A stretch of 64,000 nt of DNA from Janthinobacterium sp. 17J80-10 (GCF_004114795.1 NZ_CP035311.1:682001-746000), one strand, 5' to 3'. Positions 45,089 to 54,189 are shown, counted from the first letter of the stretch. Made by a program: numbers and translations. Notes: a model not told the origin generated them from the letters alone.

Positions 45089-45284
45089 GATTTATCCCTG
45101 TGATGACGAATTTGGATCCCGAGGCACGCAACACCGCGCTTACTGGCGGGTGCAGTTACGTGCGCAGAGCTACCGCTTTAGACTGCGTGACAAAGGACAT
45201 CTCCAGCAGAATAAGAGTAAATTAATAATTTTGCAATATTCGCTCCTTGTCCGGGAACACATCAATCTCCCGACAATTTGCCCA

Positions 45285-45316
45285 ATAAAAAAGGCCGCAT
45301 CGCTGCGGCCTTTTTC
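45285..45316 (-). terminator. intrinsic terminator of ctpA unit
   Basis: A nine-base stem (A-A-G-G-C-C-G-C-A and its complement, 4-base loop; 45291-45312) is followed on the minus strand by a run of T residues. It lies 15 bases after the ctpA stop and ends the gpmA-envC-ctpA transcript. Confidence 0.85.
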
Positions 45317-45330
45317 CGGATCAACGGCGC

Positions 45331-46794
45331 TTATTTCTTCTCGCCGTTCTTTTCATCCTTCGGATCATTGATCGTATTTTCTTTCTTGCTTTCAACCTTT
45401 GCCTTGGATAATTGCACTGGCAAGCCTTTCAAGTGGTTGAGCGCCTGTGCCAGTTGGAAATCTTCCTTGCTGCCAAATTCCAGCATCTTGCGCTTCTTGG
45501 CCAAGGCCGCCAGGCGTTGTTCTTCTTCCAGTTCATCGATCACGTTCTTGGCGCCGGCAGCGGTTTCCTTGTCCTTGTCGTTGCGCAGGTGCTTTTGCAA
45601 ATCCGACTCGTGCAGGCGCAAGCCATTGAGAATATCGCCGTCGGCATATTCATCCACCATCAGGTCAGGGACGATGCCCTTGGCCTGGATCGAGCGGCCG
45701 GTGGGCGTGTAATAACGCGCCGTGGTCAGCTTGACTGCGGTGTCGGCGGTCAGCTGGCGGATGGTTTGCACCGAGCCCTTGCCGAAAGTTTGCGTACCCA
45801 TGATCGTGGCGCGCTTGTAATCCTGCAGGGCGCCGGCGACGATTTCCGAAGCCGAGGCGGAACCGGCGTTGACCAGCACGACCATCGGCACTTTTTTCAC
45901 GGCTTCCGGCAGCTTGGACAGCGGGTCGCTCAGGGTGCGCGAGGCATAGAATTCGCGCCGCGCATAAAAGGTCGCCTTGGAATCCGGCAGCTGGCCATTG
46001 GTCGAGACCACCGCCACATCCTTGGGAAGGAAGGCGGCCGACACGCCGATGGCGCCCGGCAGCAGGCCGCCCGGGTCATTGCGCAGGTCGAGCACCAGGC
46101 CTTTCAGCTTCGGGTCTTCGGCGTAGATGGCGTTGATCTTGCGCGCCAGGTCATCCACCGTCGGTTCCTGGAACTGCGCCACGCGCAGCCAGGCATAGCC
46201 GGGTTCGACCACCTTGGACTTGACGCTTTGCACGCGAATTTCCTGGCGCGTGATGGTGACGATGATCGGCTTGTCTTCGTCCTTGCGGGCGATGGTCAGG
46301 GTGATCTTGGTATTGGGCTCGCCGCGCATGCGCTTGACCGCCTCGTCCAGGGTCATGCCCTTGACCGGGGTGGTATCCAGCCTCGTGATCAGGTCGCCGG
46401 CCTTCAGCCCGGCCTTGTAGGCGGGCGAATCCTCGATCGGCGAAATGACCTTGACGTAGCCGTCTTCCATGCCCACTTCGATGCCGAGGCCGACAAACTT
46501 GCCCTGGGTGCCTTCGCGCAGTTCCTTGAAGGCTTTCTGGTCCAGGTAGGCCGAGTGCGGGTCGAGCGAGGCCACCATGCCCGAAATTGCCTCGGTCAAG
46601 AGCTTCTTGTCCTCGACCGGCTCGACGTAGTCGGATTTGATCAGGCCAAAGACGTCGGCAAGCTGGCGCAACTCTTCCAGCGGCAGCGGCGAGGCGGCAT
46701 TTTTCTGCGCCATGGCCTCGAATTGGATTGAGCCAGCGACACCCGCGACGAGGCCAAGGCCGATCAGGCCGAAATTCTTCAGTTTACTGCCCAT
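45331..46794 (-). CDS. ctpA: C-terminal processing protease (S41)
   Basis: A 487-residue periplasmic serine protease. An N-terminal signal/anchor (about 1-27) is followed by a PDZ domain (about 95-170) and the S41 catalytic domain (about 190-390), with N-A-G-S-A-S-A-S-E-I holding the serine and G-T-Q-T-F-G-K-G-S-V the lysine. A Lys/Glu-rich C-terminal tail follows. CtpA trims proteins and, with adaptors, peptidoglycan hydrolases. It is 3 bases after envC, with which it works on the cell wall. Confidence 0.95.
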   Translation of the reverse strand: MGSKLKNFGLIGLGLVAGVAGSIQFEAMAQKNAASPLPLEELRQLADVFGLIKSDYVEPVEDKKLLTEAISGMVASLDPHSAYLDQKAFKELREGTQGKFVGLGIEVGMEDGYVKVISPIEDSPAYKAGLKAGDLITRLDTTPVKGMTLDEAVKRMRGEPNTKITLTIARKDEDKPIIVTITRQEIRVQSVKSKVVEPGYAWLRVAQFQEPTVDDLARKINAIYAEDPKLKGLVLDLRNDPGGLLPGAIGVSAAFLPKDVAVVSTNGQLPDSKATFYARREFYASRTLSDPLSKLPEAVKKVPMVVLVNAGSASASEIVAGALQDYKRATIMGTQTFGKGSVQTIRQLTADTAVKLTTARYYTPTGRSIQAKGIVPDLMVDEYADGDILNGLRLHESDLQKHLRNDKDKETAAGAKNVIDELEEEQRLAALAKKRKMLEFGSKEDFQLAQALNHLKGLPVQLSKAKVESKKENTINDPKDEKNGEKK

Positions 46795-46797
46795 ATT

Positions 46798-48249
46798 TCA
46801 CCTAATAGAAATCCACTCGAGGGGGTCAAAAGCGCGTCCCTGATGCCGCATTTCGAAGTATAAACCCGAACGTTCATTGCCGCCGCTGTTGCCGGCGCTG
46901 GCGATGGTTTCGCCCATGCCGACGGCGTCGCCGCTACGCTTCAATATTGCCTGATTGTAGCCATAAATGGTGAGGTATTGGTTCCCGTGATCGACAATGA
47001 TCAAATTGCCAAATCCGCGCAGCCAATCCGAAAAGACGACCCGGCCTGCCGCCACTGCCTTGACTTCGGCCCCTTCAGGGGTGCCGATAAACAAGCCTTT
47101 CCAGGCGGGACCGTCATTGCGCTTGCTGCCATATTTGGCCAGCAATTCGCCGCGTACCGGCAGGCGTAACTGGCCGCGCAGGGCTGCAAATGCCGAGCCA
47201 GTGCCGCCCCCTTTGACAGAGGCTTGCGGCGTGAGTTCATTGCGGCCATAGGATTTTGTCGGCGGCTCGTCATCGTCGATGGCGTCCGGATTTGGCGTTT
47301 TATCGTGCGGCTTGCCCGGGCCCGTCGTGTTTTTCGCCTGCTGGGCGGCACGGCGCGCTTCGCGCTGGGCCAGGCGGCGGCGCTCGGCTTCTTCCTCGCG
47401 CTTCTTGCGGGCCTCGGCTTCGGCCTTTTGCTGTTCTTCGATTAACTGTGACAGGCGGGTGACCAGGCTGCCCAGGCGCTGTTCGTTGCGCTGGATACTG
47501 TCGACTTGCTTGCGCTGGGCTGTCAGCTTGCTGGACAGTTGCGCCAGCAGCGTCGCCCGCTTGGCCTTTTCCTTTTCCAGCACCTGTTTTTGTTCGCGCG
47601 CTTCCTGGGCGATTTCATCCAGTTCATCCTGGGCGTTTTGCGCCTGGGCCTGGTTGGCTTCGATTTCCTGCAGGTTGACTTGCAGTGTTTCCAGCAGTTT
47701 GGCCTGGGCTTGCGAAACGTAGCCGAGATAGCGCAGTTCGCGGTTGATGCGGTTGGGGTTGTCGCCGGAAAGCAGCAGCTTCCAGTGTTCTTCGCTGCCG
47801 GAAATATATTGTTGGCGTGCCAACTGGGCAAGCTTGCTTTGCTGCACATGCACGACGTTGTTCAGGCGATCGCGCTCCTTCGTCAATTCATCCAGTTTTT
47901 TGCGGGTTTGCTGCTGTTCCGAGGCGAGTTCATGCAGTGCGCGGTTGGCTTCCGAGATGGCTTTTTCGGATTGCGCCAGGCCGTCGGCGGCATTTTCCCG
48001 CGCCCCCTCGGTTTTCTGGATATCGCGTTTGAGTGCATCCAGTTCCTTTTTCAGGCCGGCGCGCTCGTTTTCGGCGACCTGTTTCTGCTTGGTGCGCTCG
48101 GTGATCCGCACCCCTTGCGCCGGCGCCGCGCCGGCATGCAATGCCAGGCCGAGCGCCAGGCCCATTGCGGCGGCCCGGCGCCAGCGCGCAGGCCTACCCG
48201 CCGCCCTCGGGTGGCGGCTAGCGCAGGATTGCAGGAGATGGCGCAACAA
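46798..48249 (-). CDS. envC: murein hydrolase activator EnvC-like (coiled coil plus LytM/M23)
   Basis: A 483-residue periplasmic protein: signal sequence (about 18-46), long coiled coil (about 50-300), Arg/Glu-rich stretch and a C-terminal M23/LytM domain (about 370-480). Several catalytic zinc ligands of active M23 enzymes seem missing (G-L-F-I-G-T-P-E-G in place of an H-x-G-x-D type segment), as in EnvC/NlpD activators of amidases. The start is uncertain: a TTG at 48249 gives a basic n-region, while an ATG at 48165 gives a short signal. It lies between gpmA and ctpA, a conserved order. Confidence 0.9.
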   Translation of the reverse strand: MLRHLLQSCASRHPRAAGRPARWRRAAAMGLALGLALHAGAAPAQGVRITERTKQKQVAENERAGLKKELDALKRDIQKTEGARENAADGLAQSEKAISEANRALHELASEQQQTRKKLDELTKERDRLNNVVHVQQSKLAQLARQQYISGSEEHWKLLLSGDNPNRINRELRYLGYVSQAQAKLLETLQVNLQEIEANQAQAQNAQDELDEIAQEAREQKQVLEKEKAKRATLLAQLSSKLTAQRKQVDSIQRNEQRLGSLVTRLSQLIEEQQKAEAEARKKREEEAERRRLAQREARRAAQQAKNTTGPGKPHDKTPNPDAIDDDEPPTKSYGRNELTPQASVKGGGTGSAFAALRGQLRLPVRGELLAKYGSKRNDGPAWKGLFIGTPEGAEVKAVAAGRVVFSDWLRGFGNLIIVDHGNQYLTIYGYNQAILKRSGDAVGMGETIASAGNSGGNERSGLYFEMRHQGRAFDPLEWISIR

Positions 48250-48254
48250 TTTGC

Positions 48255-49001
48255 TTACTTGGCCTTGCCCTGGCTGGCGACTGCCTTTTGCGCGGCTTCG
48301 ATGGCAGCGGCGTCGCCGAGGTAGTAATGGCGGATCGGCTGCAAGTCGGCATCCAGTTCGTACACCAGCGGCTGGCCGTTGGGGATGTTGAGCTTGACGA
48401 TGTCCTCATCGCTCATCTTGTCGAGATACTTGATCAGGGCGCGCAGGCTGTTGCCGTGGGCGGAAATCACGATGCTCTTGCCGGCACGGATGGCCGGGGC
48501 GATTTCGTCATTCCAGTAGGGGATCACGCGGGCCACGGTGTCTTTCAGGCATTCGGTCAGCGGGATTTCCTCGCGCTTCAGGTCGGCATAGCGCGGATCG
48601 TTGTAGGACGTGCGTGGGTCGTGCGGCTCGAGCGGATTGGGCGGCACGTCGTAGCTGCGGCGCCACACCAGCACTTGCTCGTCGCCAAACTTGGCGGCGG
48701 TTTCTGCCTTGTTCAAGCCTTGCAGGGCACCGTAGTGGCGTTCGTTCAGGCGCCAGCTGTGCTTGACCGGGATCCACATGCGGTCCATTTCATCCAGCGC
48801 CAGCCACAAGGTGCGGATGGCGCGCTTGAGGACCGAGGTATAGGCCAGGTCGAAGCTGAAGCCGGCATCGCGCAGGAGCTTGCCTGCTTCGCGTGCTTCG
48901 GCAGCGCCTTTTTCAGTCAGGTCGACGTCGGTCCAGCCGGTGAAACGGTTGTCGAGGTTCCAGGTGGATTCACCGTGGCGCATGAAAACGATTTTGTACA
49001 T
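48255..49001 (-). CDS. gpmA: 2,3-bisphosphoglycerate-dependent phosphoglycerate mutase
   Basis: A 248-residue glycolytic enzyme interconverting 3- and 2-phosphoglycerate. The phospho-histidine motif M-R-H-G-E-S-T-W-N is at the N-terminus and the second catalytic histidine in [19 protein letters not shown] is also typical of the dPGM family. Length is normal. It is first in the gpmA-envC-ctpA unit. Confidence 0.97.
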   Translation of the reverse strand: MYKIVFMRHGESTWNLDNRFTGWTDVDLTEKGAAEAREAGKLLRDAGFSFDLAYTSVLKRAIRTLWLALDEMDRMWIPVKHSWRLNERHYGALQGLNKAETAAKFGDEQVLVWRRSYDVPPNPLEPHDPRTSYNDPRYADLKREEIPLTECLKDTVARVIPYWNDEIAPAIRAGKSIVISAHGNSLRALIKYLDKMSDEDIVKLNIPNGQPLVYELDADLQPIRHYYLGDAAAIEAAQKAVASQGKAK

Positions 49002-49089
49002 GGTTATGGTCGGAATGAAAATGAAAACGGGGGAAAGGGTCGAGCTGGCCAGGGAAAACGGATTTCCAGTGGCTTTCCTGCTTCTATTT

Positions 49090-49095
49090 TATAAT
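49090..49095 (+). promoter_or_regulatory. possible -10 box for the rhodanese-gpsA unit
   Basis: A perfect T-A-T-A-A-T lies 39 bases upstream of the rhodanese start, in the gap divergent from gpmA. No good -35 box at the usual spacing is evident, so this is only a candidate sigma-70 promoter. Confidence 0.35.
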
Positions 49096-49133
49096 GGCGG
49101 GATTACTTAAAACCATTCAGGCGCTCGATTACC

Positions 49134-49535
49134 GTGAAATTCGTCATTGATAATATCTGGCTGTTTGCCGTTTTGCTCGCTTCCGGCGGCATGCTGCTGT
49201 TCCCGCACCTGCAAACCCGCGGCCGCAAGGTGACCTTGCTGGAAGCCACGCAAATGATCAACCAGGGCAAAACCGTGGTGCTCGACGTGCGCAGCAGCGA
49301 GGATTTCGCTGCCGGCCACATCCGCAACGCCATCAACATTCCCCTGAAAGACTTGCCGCAGCGCCTGGGCGAACTGGAAAAGTCGCGCTCGAAGAATATC
49401 ATCATGGTGTGCCAGGCCGGCGTGAACTCGGCGCGCGCCAGCGCCCAGCTCGACAAGGCCGGGTTCAAGGAAACATACAGTCTGACTGGCGGTCTGACAG
49501 CCTGGCAAGGGCAGGGACTGCCTGTAGTTAAGTAA
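49134..49535 (+). CDS. membrane-anchored rhodanese-like sulphurtransferase
   Basis: A 133-residue protein with one N-terminal helix (about 7-24) and a rhodanese domain (about 33-130). The active cysteine C93 is in V-C-Q-A-G-V-N-S. It would move sulphane sulphur or act in redox handling at the inner membrane. The start is a GTG at 49134. The gene is 13 bases from grxC and opens the rhodanese-grxC-secB run common in Burkholderiales. Confidence 0.88.
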   Translation: MKFVIDNIWLFAVLLASGGMLLFPHLQTRGRKVTLLEATQMINQGKTVVLDVRSSEDFAAGHIRNAINIPLKDLPQRLGELEKSRSKNIIMVCQAGVNSARASAQLDKAGFKETYSLTGGLTAWQGQGLPVVK

Positions 49536-49548
49536 CAGTGGAGGTTGC

Positions 49549-49812
49549 ATGAGTTCGCGCGTTGTAATGTATAGCACCGCAGTTTGCCCGTATTGCGTCA
49601 TGGCCGAGCGCCTTTTGAAGGCCAAGGGCATCGACAACATTGAAAAGATCCGCGTCGACCTGGACCCGCAGCAGCGCGTTGAAATGATGGAAAAGACCGG
49701 CCGCCGCACGGTGCCGCAGATTTACATCGGCGCCACCCATGTCGGCGGCTTCGACGACCTCGCCGCGCTCGACCGGCAAGGCAAGCTCGACGGCCTGTTG
49801 CAGGGCGCCTGA
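49549..49812 (+). CDS. grxC: glutaredoxin 3
   Basis: An 87-residue dithiol glutaredoxin with active site C13-P-Y-C16 and the T-V-P-Q-I-Y-I and G-G-F-D-D segments for glutathione binding. It reduces protein disulphides using glutathione. A G-G-A-G-G site lies just before the ATG. It sits between the rhodanese and secB genes. Confidence 0.95.
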   Translation: MSSRVVMYSTAVCPYCVMAERLLKAKGIDNIEKIRVDLDPQQRVEMMEKTGRRTVPQIYIGATHVGGFDDLAALDRQGKLDGLLQGA

Positions 49813-49915
49813 GCCGCTGGCGATCCGTCCCTGTTTCATCGGCTTTTGATTCAGATTTACCCTTGAGCGGGGGATGCGTGGGCATCTCCCTTTTTCAAAC
49901 TTACGAAAGTGTTCC

Positions 49916-50419
49916 ATGTCCGAAGAACAAAACCTGCAACCTGTTTTCCAGATCCAGCGCGTCTACCTGAAGGATCTCTCGCTCGAACAGCCCAATTCGC
50001 CGGCAATCTTCCTGGAGCAGGATGCGCCTGCCATCGAGGTGGCAGTGGATGTCGGCGCCGAGCCGCTGGCCGAAGGCATTTTCGAATCGACCGTGACCAT
50101 CACCGTGACCGCCAAGGTGGGCGAAAAGGTGGCATTCCTGGTCGAAGGCAAGCAGGCTGGCATTTTCGAGGCGCGCAATATCCCGGCAGAGCAGCTCGAT
50201 CCGCTGCTGGGCATCGGTTGCCCCAACATCGTCTATCCTTACCTGCGCGCCAATATCGCCGACATGATCACCCGCGCGGGCTTCCCGCCGGTGCATCTGG
50301 CTGAAATCAATTTCGAGGCGTTTTATCAGCAACGCCTGCAATCCCTGGCGCAACAGCAGGAAGAGCAGCAAAATGCTGCCGGCCTGGTGATGCCTGACGG
50401 CTCCGCCGCCAAGCACTGA
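49916..50419 (+). CDS. secB: protein-export chaperone SecB
   Basis: A 167-residue cytoplasmic chaperone that holds unfolded precursors and hands them to SecA. It carries the family patterns F[16 protein letters not shown] and [11 protein letters not shown]. The C-terminal tail is Gln-rich. Start at 49916 is preferred over an upstream frame. It may serve the secreted enzymes seen elsewhere in the window. Confidence 0.96.
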   Translation: MSEEQNLQPVFQIQRVYLKDLSLEQPNSPAIFLEQDAPAIEVAVDVGAEPLAEGIFESTVTITVTAKVGEKVAFLVEGKQAGIFEARNIPAEQLDPLLGIGCPNIVYPYLRANIADMITRAGFPPVHLAEINFEAFYQQRLQSLAQQQEEQQNAAGLVMPDGSAAKH

Positions 50420-50495
50420 TCCGGACGCGGTTGGGGCAGGCGCCGTGCCGCATCCGGCATGGCGGCCTGCCCAAGTTTTTTACGGGAGTGGGGAC

Positions 50496-50942
50496 ATGAG
50501 ACTCATGCGCTGCATGACATGCGCGGTAGTGTTGCTGGCGAGTGCTGCCGGTGCGCATGCGCTCGAATTCAAGTCGGTGGGCGCAGCGCCTGCCATCCTG
50601 TACGACGCGCCTTCGCAAAAAGGCCGCAAGGTGTTCGTGGCACCGCGCGGCATGCCGGTCGAGGTCGTGCTTACCTATGGCGAGTGGACCAAGGTGCGTG
50701 ATGTCCAGGGCGATTTGTCCTGGGTTGAAACGGCTCATCTGCAGGCCCGCCGCATGCTCGTGGTCCGAGGAGCGAATACGCGGGTGCGGGCAATCGCGGA
50801 CGACTCGGGCGTGCCGGTATTTACCGCCGATAAGGGCGTGCTGCTGGAGCTGGCCGATCCGGTCGCCGGTGGCTGGATCAAGGTGCGTCATCGCGATGGG
50901 CAGAGCGGATTCGTCAAGGCTTCCGAGGTCTGGGGCGAATGA
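50496..50942 (+). CDS. exported SH3-like (SH3_3/SH3_4) protein
   Basis: A 148-residue protein with a signal peptide (M-R-L-M-R-C-M-T-C-A to A-H-A) and two successive bacterial SH3-like repeats (about 30-80 and 90-145). Such domains bind cell-wall peptides. The ATG at 50496 follows a G-G-G-A-G-T-G-G-G-G run. The stop overlaps gpsA by four bases. Genes of this kind lie between secB and gpsA in many Burkholderiales. Confidence 0.82.
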   Translation: MRLMRCMTCAVVLLASAAGAHALEFKSVGAAPAILYDAPSQKGRKVFVAPRGMPVEVVLTYGEWTKVRDVQGDLSWVETAHLQARRMLVVRGANTRVRAIADDSGVPVFTADKGVLLELADPVAGGWIKVRHRDGQSGFVKASEVWGE

Positions 50943-51955
50943 GTACGCCCATGCAGATCACGATCCTTGGCGCCGGCGCCTGGGGCACGGCGCTGGCAAT
51001 TGCGCTGGCGGCGCGGCATGATGTGGTGCTCTGGGGCCGCAACGCCGACGCGATGTCGGCTGCGGCGCGCGCCCGTGAAAACAGCGCCTACCTGCCGGGC
51101 CATCCCTTGCCGGACAAGCTCGAGGTGACTGCCGATTTCGCGGCAGCGCTGGCACATGCACAGGGTACACGCGGCCTGCTCATCGCGGCGACCTCGATGG
51201 CCGGCTTGCGGCCGCTGGCGCAGCAATTGCAGGGCAAGGCTATCCCTAACCTGGTGTGGTTGTGCAAGGGCCTGGAAGAGGGCAGCGGCAAGTTGCCGCA
51301 CCAGGTCGTGCAAGAAGTTCTCGGCGCGGCCCTGCCTGCCGGCGTGCTGTCTGGCCCGTCGTTTGCGCAGGAAGTCGCCAATGGCTTGCCATGCGCGCTG
51401 GTGATCGCTTCCGCAGATGCGGGGCTGCGCGAGCAGGTGGTGGCGGCCGTGCACGGCCCCGCCATTCGCGTGTATTCGAGCGACGATGTGGTGGGCGTGG
51501 AAGTCGGCGGCGCGGTCAAGAATATCCTGGCCATCGCCACTGGCATTACCGATGGCCTGAACCTCGGCCTGAATGCGCGCGCCGCGCTGATCACGCGCGG
51601 CTTGGCGGAAATCACCCGGCTCGGCATCGCGCTGGGTGCGCGCGCCGAAACCTTCATGGGCCTGGCCGGCATGGGCGACCTGATCCTGACTTGCACGGGC
51701 GACCTCTCGCGCAACCGCAGGGTAGGCCTGGGCTTGGCGCAAGGCAAGCCCCTGGCCGTCATCGTTGAAGAGCTGGGTCATGTTGCCGAAGGCGTGCGCT
51801 GTGCCGCTGCCGTGCGCACCCTGGCGCGCCAGCTCGGCGTGGAAATGCCGATTGCCGATGCGGTGGCAGGCATTCTTTTCGACGGGCAGTCGCCTCAAGC
51901 GACAGTGACGCAACTACTGTCGCGGCATCCGCGCGAAGAGTCCTGCCCGGACTGA
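50939..51955 (+). CDS. gpsA: glycerol-3-phosphate dehydrogenase [NAD(P)+]
   Basis: A 338-residue enzyme making sn-glycerol 3-phosphate for phospholipids. The N-terminal nucleotide motif is G-A-G-A-W-G-T-A-L; later motifs are L-S-G-P-S-F-A-Q-E-V, the catalytic lysine in G-A-V-K-N-I-L-A-I-A and G-L-A-G-M-G-D-L. It starts within the previous stop (ATGA), so it is coupled. It ends the rhodanese-gpsA unit. Confidence 0.96.
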   Translation: MSTPMQITILGAGAWGTALAIALAARHDVVLWGRNADAMSAAARARENSAYLPGHPLPDKLEVTADFAAALAHAQGTRGLLIAATSMAGLRPLAQQLQGKAIPNLVWLCKGLEEGSGKLPHQVVQEVLGAALPAGVLSGPSFAQEVANGLPCALVIASADAGLREQVVAAVHGPAIRVYSSDDVVGVEVGGAVKNILAIATGITDGLNLGLNARAALITRGLAEITRLGIALGARAETFMGLAGMGDLILTCTGDLSRNRRVGLGLAQGKPLAVIVEELGHVAEGVRCAAAVRTLARQLGVEMPIADAVAGILFDGQSPQATVTQLLSRHPREESCPD

Positions 51956-51969
51956 ACGGCCGAAGCGGC

Positions 51970-52305
51970 TCAAGTGCCGCGCGTCAGCAGGATCGTCACC
52001 AGCAGGGACGCGTCTTCCTGTGCATGGAGGGCATGCGGCACGCCGCCCTCCAGATACACCATGTCGCCGCCACGCAAAACCTGGCGGTTGCCGTGCGCAC
52101 TCAGTTCGATCCGGCCTTCGAGGCACTGGATGGTGATTTCGCCCGGCACCTGGTGTTCTGCCACCGTTTTACCCGCAGGCAGCACCATCCGCATCAATTC
52201 CAGTCCCTGCGATTTCAGAATGGCCCGCGATGGCGCCGATGACAGCTGTGTGCCCAAAGGGCGGATATCGATCAATTGGCCAGAAGTGGCGTGCGGTAGA
52301 GACAT
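51970..52305 (-). CDS. small cupin-fold protein
   Basis: A 111-residue single-domain cupin. The core G-x5-H-x-V-P-G-E-I and the later G-D-M-V-Y-L-E-G-G-V-P-H-A-L show most of the usual metal-binding positions. It is soluble. Start ATG at 52305 gives a compact domain. It is convergent with gpsA. Substrate or ligand unknown; may be a sensor or dioxygenase-like protein. Confidence 0.75.
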   Translation of the reverse strand: MSLPHATSGQLIDIRPLGTQLSSAPSRAILKSQGLELMRMVLPAGKTVAEHQVPGEITIQCLEGRIELSAHGNRQVLRGGDMVYLEGGVPHALHAQEDASLLVTILLTRGT

Positions 52306-52734
52306 GGCTGCAAAATTCCCAGGGGCAAAAAGTGCATTGGATGCGCGTTGCAAGCCGCACTTGCATCATCCTAACGCAACAGCGCAAATCTGCCGGTGAT
52401 GCACGACAAATTTGTCTTTTGGTTGCCTAGTCGTAATGCGCAAAAGTCGCTTATCTACGCTCAATTTCCCCGCATAAGCAGGAAAAACAACAAAAATGAC
52501 GATTAACAATTGTTTGCAAACAAAATCGATAAAGAAATTGCGTTGCGGAAAATCTTGGGTAAGATGAATTACCCGATGGAAACAAAATTAATCCAATAAA
52601 GTGTTTCCAAGGAAAATCGCAGTCTTGTAACAAATAGAAAAAACACCTCCCAGCGGGTGAATAAGGAAGAGCTGGAAGGCAGTGCAAACAGGTTCATTCC
52701 AATAACACAAGAGACACGAGACGGAGACATCACC
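52306..52734. other. AT-rich intergenic region upstream of second depolymerase
   Basis: About 430 bases without a convincing gene. It holds control sequences for the cupin (minus) and the depolymerase (plus). It is distinctly AT-rich between about 52390 and 52640 and contains the 14-base palindrome at 52510. An open frame from 52657 joins the depolymerase frame but lacks a signal peptide; the start at 52735 is better. Confidence 0.6.
52510..52523. promoter_or_regulatory. 14-bp perfect palindrome upstream of depolymerase
   Basis: T-T-G-T-T-T-G and its exact complement form a 14-base palindrome about 210 bases upstream of the depolymerase start. It could be a regulator site for this gene; the regulator is not known. 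Confidence 0.4.
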
Positions 52735-54045
52735 ATGAAAGACGCATTCGCAACTGCTTTCAAACATACCATCCTGGCCACCGCATTGCTCGCACCGTTT
52801 GCCCTGCAGGCGGCCACGCCAGGGACGGGGGCCTGGTCGGGCAACCAGACTTGGGCTGCTGACGCCATGCACGGCGGCAACCTGACCGGTTACTATTACT
52901 GGCCGGCGACTCAGCCAGTCCATGCCAATGGCAAGCGCGCGCTGGTGCTGGTCTTGCACGGCTGCGGCCAGACCGCGCTCAACGATGTGATCAATAACGG
53001 CGACGGCGGCTTCAACTGGCAAGGCGTAGCTGACCAGTACGGCGCCGTGGTGCTGGCGCCGAATGCTACCGGCAATGCCGGCAACGTCCACTGCTGGGAC
53101 TACTACGGTGACAGCCACACCCGAACCACTGGCCATAATGGCGTCTTGCTCGACCTGATCAATCGCTTCAAGAACGATCCGCAATACGAGATCGATCCCG
53201 GCCAGGTGTATGTGGCAGGATTGTCCTCTGGCGGTGGCCAGACCCAGTTGCTGGGCTGCCTGGCCCCTGATGTGTTCGCGGGTATTGGCAACAACGCCGG
53301 CCCGGCGCTGGGCACCACCTCCGGCCAGATCGGCTCGATCCCCTCTGGTTACACTTCGACGACCGCGAAAAACAAGTGCCTGACCCTCGCGGGCAGCAAT
53401 TCCAGCTATTTCTCCACCCAGATCGCCAGCGCCATGTGGGGCACTTCGGATTACCTCGTCGGCCAGGCTTATGGTCCGCTGAACATGGAATCGATGCGCC
53501 TGGTCTACGGCGGCTCGTTCACCAGCGCCAGCGTCACGGTGGCCGGCGGCGGCAGCGGCACGCAGCATACCGATGCCAGCGGCAAGCTGCGCACCAGCCA
53601 GATCGCAGTCTCCGGCATGAGCCATGCATGGCCGGCCGGGGCAGGCGGCCAGAATGCCAATTATGTGGATAACACCCGGACCAGCTATCCGAGCTACCTC
53701 ATGAATTTCTGGTTCAGCAATAACCTGCGTGCAGGCAGCGGCGGCGGCACCACCACGACGACCGCAGCGGGTACCACGACGACTACTGCAGCTGCAACGA
53801 CCACCACGTCCACGGCGGCGACCACGACTACGACAGCGGCCACCACCACAACCACGGTCGCCGGCGGCGCCTGCTTCAACTCCAGCAATTACGCTCATGT
53901 CGCGGCTGGTCGTGCCTACAATAGCAGCGGTTATGCTTTGGCAAACGGTTCGAACCAGAACATGGGCTTGAACAATACCTTCTACACCAGCAAGCTGCGC
54001 CAGACCAGCACCAACTACTACGTCATCGACAGCACTTGCCCGTAA
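52735..54045 (+). CDS. secreted PHA/PHB depolymerase with Thr-rich linker
   Basis: A 436-residue exported esterase. Signal peptide about 1-27; catalytic domain about 28-332 with L-H-G-C-G, G-L-S164-S-G, D239 and H297 (M-S-H-A-W-P-A-G). A Thr/Ala-rich linker (339-374) leads to a small C-terminal module (about 379-436) with two cysteines and H-V-A-A-G-R-A-Y, likely for substrate binding or sorting. It is a paralogue of the enzyme at 34703 but with different ends: no FN3 domain. Start at 52735 follows A-C-G-G-A-G-A. It has a strong terminator shared with epsA. Confidence 0.88.
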   Translation: MKDAFATAFKHTILATALLAPFALQAATPGTGAWSGNQTWAADAMHGGNLTGYYYWPATQPVHANGKRALVLVLHGCGQTALNDVINNGDGGFNWQGVADQYGAVVLAPNATGNAGNVHCWDYYGDSHTRTTGHNGVLLDLINRFKNDPQYEIDPGQVYVAGLSSGGGQTQLLGCLAPDVFAGIGNNAGPALGTTSGQIGSIPSGYTSTTAKNKCLTLAGSNSSYFSTQIASAMWGTSDYLVGQAYGPLNMESMRLVYGGSFTSASVTVAGGGSGTQHTDASGKLRTSQIAVSGMSHAWPAGAGGQNANYVDNTRTSYPSYLMNFWFSNNLRAGSGGGTTTTTAAGTTTTTAAATTTTSTAATTTTTAATTTTTVAGGACFNSSNYAHVAAGRAYNSSGYALANGSNQNMGLNNTFYTSKLRQTSTNYYVIDSTCP

Positions 54046-54087
54046 GCGCTATTGGCCGGAAAGTCGCGCACCGTCAGGTGCGCGCGT

Positions 54088-54124
54088 AAAAAAAAGCGGA
54101 TCGAAAATGATCCGCTTTTTTTTT
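54088..54124. terminator. bidirectional intrinsic terminator
   Basis: A long stem (A-run, G-C-G-G-A-T-C, 6-base loop, G-A-T-C-C-G-C, T-run) has A residues before and T residues after it, so it works on both strands. It ends the depolymerase transcript and the convergent LuxR-type gene. A second small hairpin (54066-54084) precedes it. Confidence 0.9.
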
Positions 54125-54189
54125 GTGATGCGCCAATGCAGGAAGAACGGGGGCGCCGCCCATGCCGGCTTTCGAGGGGAGGAGCGGGC

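Noticed and set aside
45412-46731. 439-codon open frame opposite ctpA
   Set aside because: It mirrors a well-conserved protease gene and shows no domain of its own.
53751-53860. Repeated A-C-N triplets looking like a microsatellite
   Set aside because: They encode the Thr/Ala linker with varied third bases, so this is a protein linker and not a clean phase-variable repeat.
52588-53898. 436-codon open frame opposite the second PHA depolymerase
   Set aside because: It is antisense to a clear secreted enzyme and contains Gly/Arg and Val-rich runs produced by the Thr-rich linker.
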